Positions 61,877 to 64,000 of a stretch of 64,000 nucleotides of DNA are shown here, piece by piece (within the stretch, counting starts at the first letter, position 1; each line of letters opens with the position of its first letter). The stretch is from assembly GCA_942493235.1 (NCBI GenBank), contig OW818676.1, positions 4,169,113 to 4,233,112 on the forward strand, written 5' to 3'. A program made the position numbers and the translations under genes. This stretch comes from ENR-C587 sp942493235 (lineage in GTDB: Bacteria > Bacteroidota > Ignavibacteria > Kapaibacteriales > UBA2268). The notes under the pieces are model-generated. The model saw nothing but the letters and a program-made list of their open reading frames with translations. It did not search any database and had not been told where the DNA came from.

Positions 61877-64000
61877 TTACTTTGTATATAATATATTTAC
61901 AAAAGATTCCTTACTCTGAACCATTATCCCAATTACATATACTCCACTACTTAGTTTACTTGATGGAGTCCAATTAATTGTTGCCGAGCAAACACCTGTA
62001 CTTAATAAATACGAATTTGGAATTTTTTCTACTAAACTGCCTGATATATCATAAGCACTTATTGTAAATTCTTCTTTATTAATACCTGTAGCCCAGAATA
62101 TCGGTATATTTATTTGTGAAGTAAATGGAGTAGGATAAGGCTTTCTAATTATCATTTTTGCAAAAGCTTCCTCTGTGCTATCTTCAGCATTTAAGTCAGT
62201 TTCAGTTGAAGCTGTTCTACTTAAAATATCTTTTACACCGACGATATAATAATCCCCTTTGAATTTGTTCATACTTGTTATCTGAGATGTTACCGGCACA
62301 ATCATAGATTCCCATGTGCTTCCATAATTATTTGTTTCAAATATTGAATCACGGTTATTATATGTAAATCCATTTCCATTATTATTCATTTCAAAAAATC
62401 TGAAATGTTTTAAAAAAGTATCGCTAATTTTAGAAGTAATTTTAATTTCAACCCAACTTATTCCACCATCTTCTGACCTTGCAATAAAGAATTCCTTATT
62501 CTCTTCATCTTTAACATACTGCATATAGGCAATATTTTTACTAACAAATTTTATAAATGAAATACCGTTTATTTCAGGAAATTTCTTAATTGTCCAAGTG
62601 TTTCCAGCGTCGTTAGTAAATCCTAAAGCAGGTTTAACAAATTCATAATTACCATTAGAATCTTTAATAGGAAAATAATTTATCGAAATAACATAGCTGG
62701 AGTCATTTATTGCTTCTATTGAGCTTATAGTACAACTATCTACACTATATGTATTGTATGTATCCCAATTATCTTTAGTGATTTTAACAGTGGAATATAT
62801 TCTTTGTTTGCCATTATCAAAAATACTATACGACCCGCATAATCCGTAACATTTATCTTTAGCAAAAACCATTTTTTGTCTCTCAGTGGGGACTGAATCT
62901 AATTTTTTATATGTAAATGATTTAGCAGCATCATTTGTAAACCACAATGAGCCATAACATGAGCGACCAAAAATCAATCCGACAGTATCATTGATAAATT
63001 TCATATCATAGAAATCAGCAAATGACGAGGCACCATATTTCCAATACTCATCCTGATACAGCCATGTAGCTCCTTTATCGGTAGAATGATATACTAGTCC
63101 TATTTCAGGGACTCCAATATAAATATTATTTTCAGTAAAATATGTTCTAAGATTGGTATAATTACTTTTTGAAATGAACGAACTGAAAAATGATTTCATC
63201 TTCCAATTATTACCACTATCATTTGAAATAAATATGGATTTGTTTTTCCCGATAGCTATTTGAATATTTTGATTAATTGCGATTATTTTATTGATAATTG
63301 AATTATATGCTATATGAATTGTATCATTAATTATTGAATCTTTTTCAAAAAGGGTAGAACCCTCTGTATAAATCAGTCTATATCTATCAAGCTTTTTATT
63401 ATAATTAGATGTACCGACATCGAAAGAATATACAAAATATTCATCTGCTTTTTTATTAATTAGCGAATTAAGAGTTATTGTTGTATTAAACTCATTTATC
63501 TTATTAAAATATTTATCTAATTTGACTACTAAGTTATCATAAAGAAGTAATATATTTGACTTGCTGTCAATTGTTATATCTTTAGCAAGAGTTGTACTAT
63601 TTGTTACTAGAACACTCTTCCACTCCGCATTAAGGTCGTCAGTATAATGTAAAATATTTCTTGTATCAATTGCTAAATAATATTTATTACTACACAATAC
63701 TTTTTGAATTTTTGAATCTGATATTTTAAGAGTTAGCCAACTATTTGCTCCATCTCTGCTTATTAATATTTCGCCGCTATAATTACCGATAATGCCGGTT
63801 CCACTATAAAAGCTCATACAAGTCATTTCACCTGAAGATATAATGGGTAATTCTGTCCAAGTATTTCCACTATCATAAGACTTGTATAAGACAGAAAACT
63901 GGTTTAAAGCAATAAATTCCCCACCTGATAAATTCTCAACATCTACTATATTTCTATTGGTCTCGAGATACTTCTGAGCCCAGCTCAATCCACAATCGTT
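61877..64000 (-). CDS. T9SS-exported BNR/Ycf48-like beta-propeller protein (N-terminus outside window)
   Basis: The frame is open to the window edge (the minus strand begins NDCGLSWAQKYL), so the signal peptide is missing. At least 708 residues remain. They consist of repeated Asp-box-like phrases: YDSGNTWTELPI, SNDSGNNWKMKSF, STDKGATWLYQDE, TNDAGNTWTIKKF and RSEDGGISWVEI, typical of sortilin/Ycf48-type propellers. A type A T9SS sorting domain ends it (KPYPTPFTSQINIPIFW, AYDISGSLVEKIP, SSGVYVIGIMV). An extracellular protein, probably adhesive or structural. Confidence 0.85.
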   Translation of the reverse strand, partial: NDCGLSWAQKYLETNRNIVDVENLSGGEFIALNQFSVLYKSYDSGNTWTELPIISSGEMTCMSFYSGTGIIGNYSGEILISRDGANSWLTLKISDSKIQKVLCSNKYYLAIDTRNILHYTDDLNAEWKSVLVTNSTTLAKDITIDSKSNILLLYDNLVVKLDKYFNKINEFNTTITLNSLINKKADEYFVYSFDVGTSNYNKKLDRYRLIYTEGSTLFEKDSIINDTIHIAYNSIINKIIAINQNIQIAIGKNKSIFISNDSGNNWKMKSFFSSFISKSNYTNLRTYFTENNIYIGVPEIGLVYHSTDKGATWLYQDEYWKYGASSFADFYDMKFINDTVGLIFGRSCYGSLWFTNDAAKSFTYKKLDSVPTERQKMVFAKDKCYGLCGSYSIFDNGKQRIYSTVKITKDNWDTYNTYSVDSCTISSIEAINDSSYVISINYFPIKDSNGNYEFVKPALGFTNDAGNTWTIKKFPEINGISFIKFVSKNIAYMQYVKDEENKEFFIARSEDGGISWVEIKITSKISDTFLKHFRFFEMNNNGNGFTYNNRDSIFETNNYGSTWESMIVPVTSQITSMNKFKGDYYIVGVKDILSRTASTETDLNAEDSTEEAFAKMIIRKPYPTPFTSQINIPIFWATGINKEEFTISAYDISGSLVEKIPNSYLLSTGVCSATINWTPSSKLSSGVYVIGIMVQSKESFVNILYTK

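Overview
The window is low-GC DNA from a Gram-negative member of the Bacteroidota/Chlorobiota-Ignavibacteria-Kapabacteria (FCB) group. The evidence is several secreted proteins with type IX secretion (T9SS) C-terminal sorting domains, a TonB receptor paired with a DUF4249 lipoprotein, DUF4397 and FISUMP-type proteins, a LytS/LytTR pair, and promoters of the TTG-N17-20-TAnnTTTG type. A Kgd-like E2-E1 oxoglutarate enzyme would fit an Ignavibacteria/Kapabacteria-like lineage, but the genus cannot be read from the sequence.

Layout. 1-6.9 kb: a LytTR-type two-component pair, a FISUMP secreted protein, a repeat patch, then a tight operon batD-batE-tadA-rsmI. 7-12.2 kb: an accessory stretch with a metal-dependent hydrolase, an intact IS5-family element, bacterioferritin, a type III polyketide synthase with an ICMT-like methyltransferase, and a frameshifted transposase remnant. 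Inverted copies of a 32-bp sequence lie at both ends of it. 12.2-22 kb: fluoride channel, MauE/DoxX protein, secreted cyclophilin, large subtilase, DUF4397 lipoprotein, pseudouridine synthase and a sensor kinase. 22-31 kb: a minus-strand housekeeping block reading zapA, a 6S-like RNA, rny, tilS, uppP, lgt. This tilS carries an approximately 920-residue repetitive, disordered N-terminal extension. 31-42 kb: membrane and DUF2867 proteins, the DUF4249/TonB pair, lnt, an M1 peptidase, thioredoxin and radA. 42-44 kb: an IS1634-type transposase among dispersed repeats. 44-51.7 kb: a multi-PAS hybrid kinase, then an AT-rich patch of secreted orphan proteins containing a duplicated 0.78-kb unit. 51.7-53.4 kb: a tripartite HipBST toxin-antitoxin locus with recognisable operators on both sides. 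53.6-64 kb: a TPR protein, NamZ, two small proteins, a repeat-rich gap, the Kgd-like enzyme, and a truncated T9SS cargo protein at the window edge.

How the parts work together. Envelope lipoprotein maturation is represented by lgt and lnt, and lipid-carrier recycling by uppP. Several T9SS cargo proteins (FISUMP, subtilase, M1 peptidase, BNR-repeat protein) would be exported to the surface. Translation fidelity is covered by tadA, tilS, rsmI and an RluE-like enzyme. The most notable accessory items are HipBST with its operators, the extended TilS, the duplicated lipoprotein cassette with decayed YD-repeat stubs, the alkylpyrone-type PKS pair, and a family of short palindromic dispersed repeats in most large intergenic gaps.
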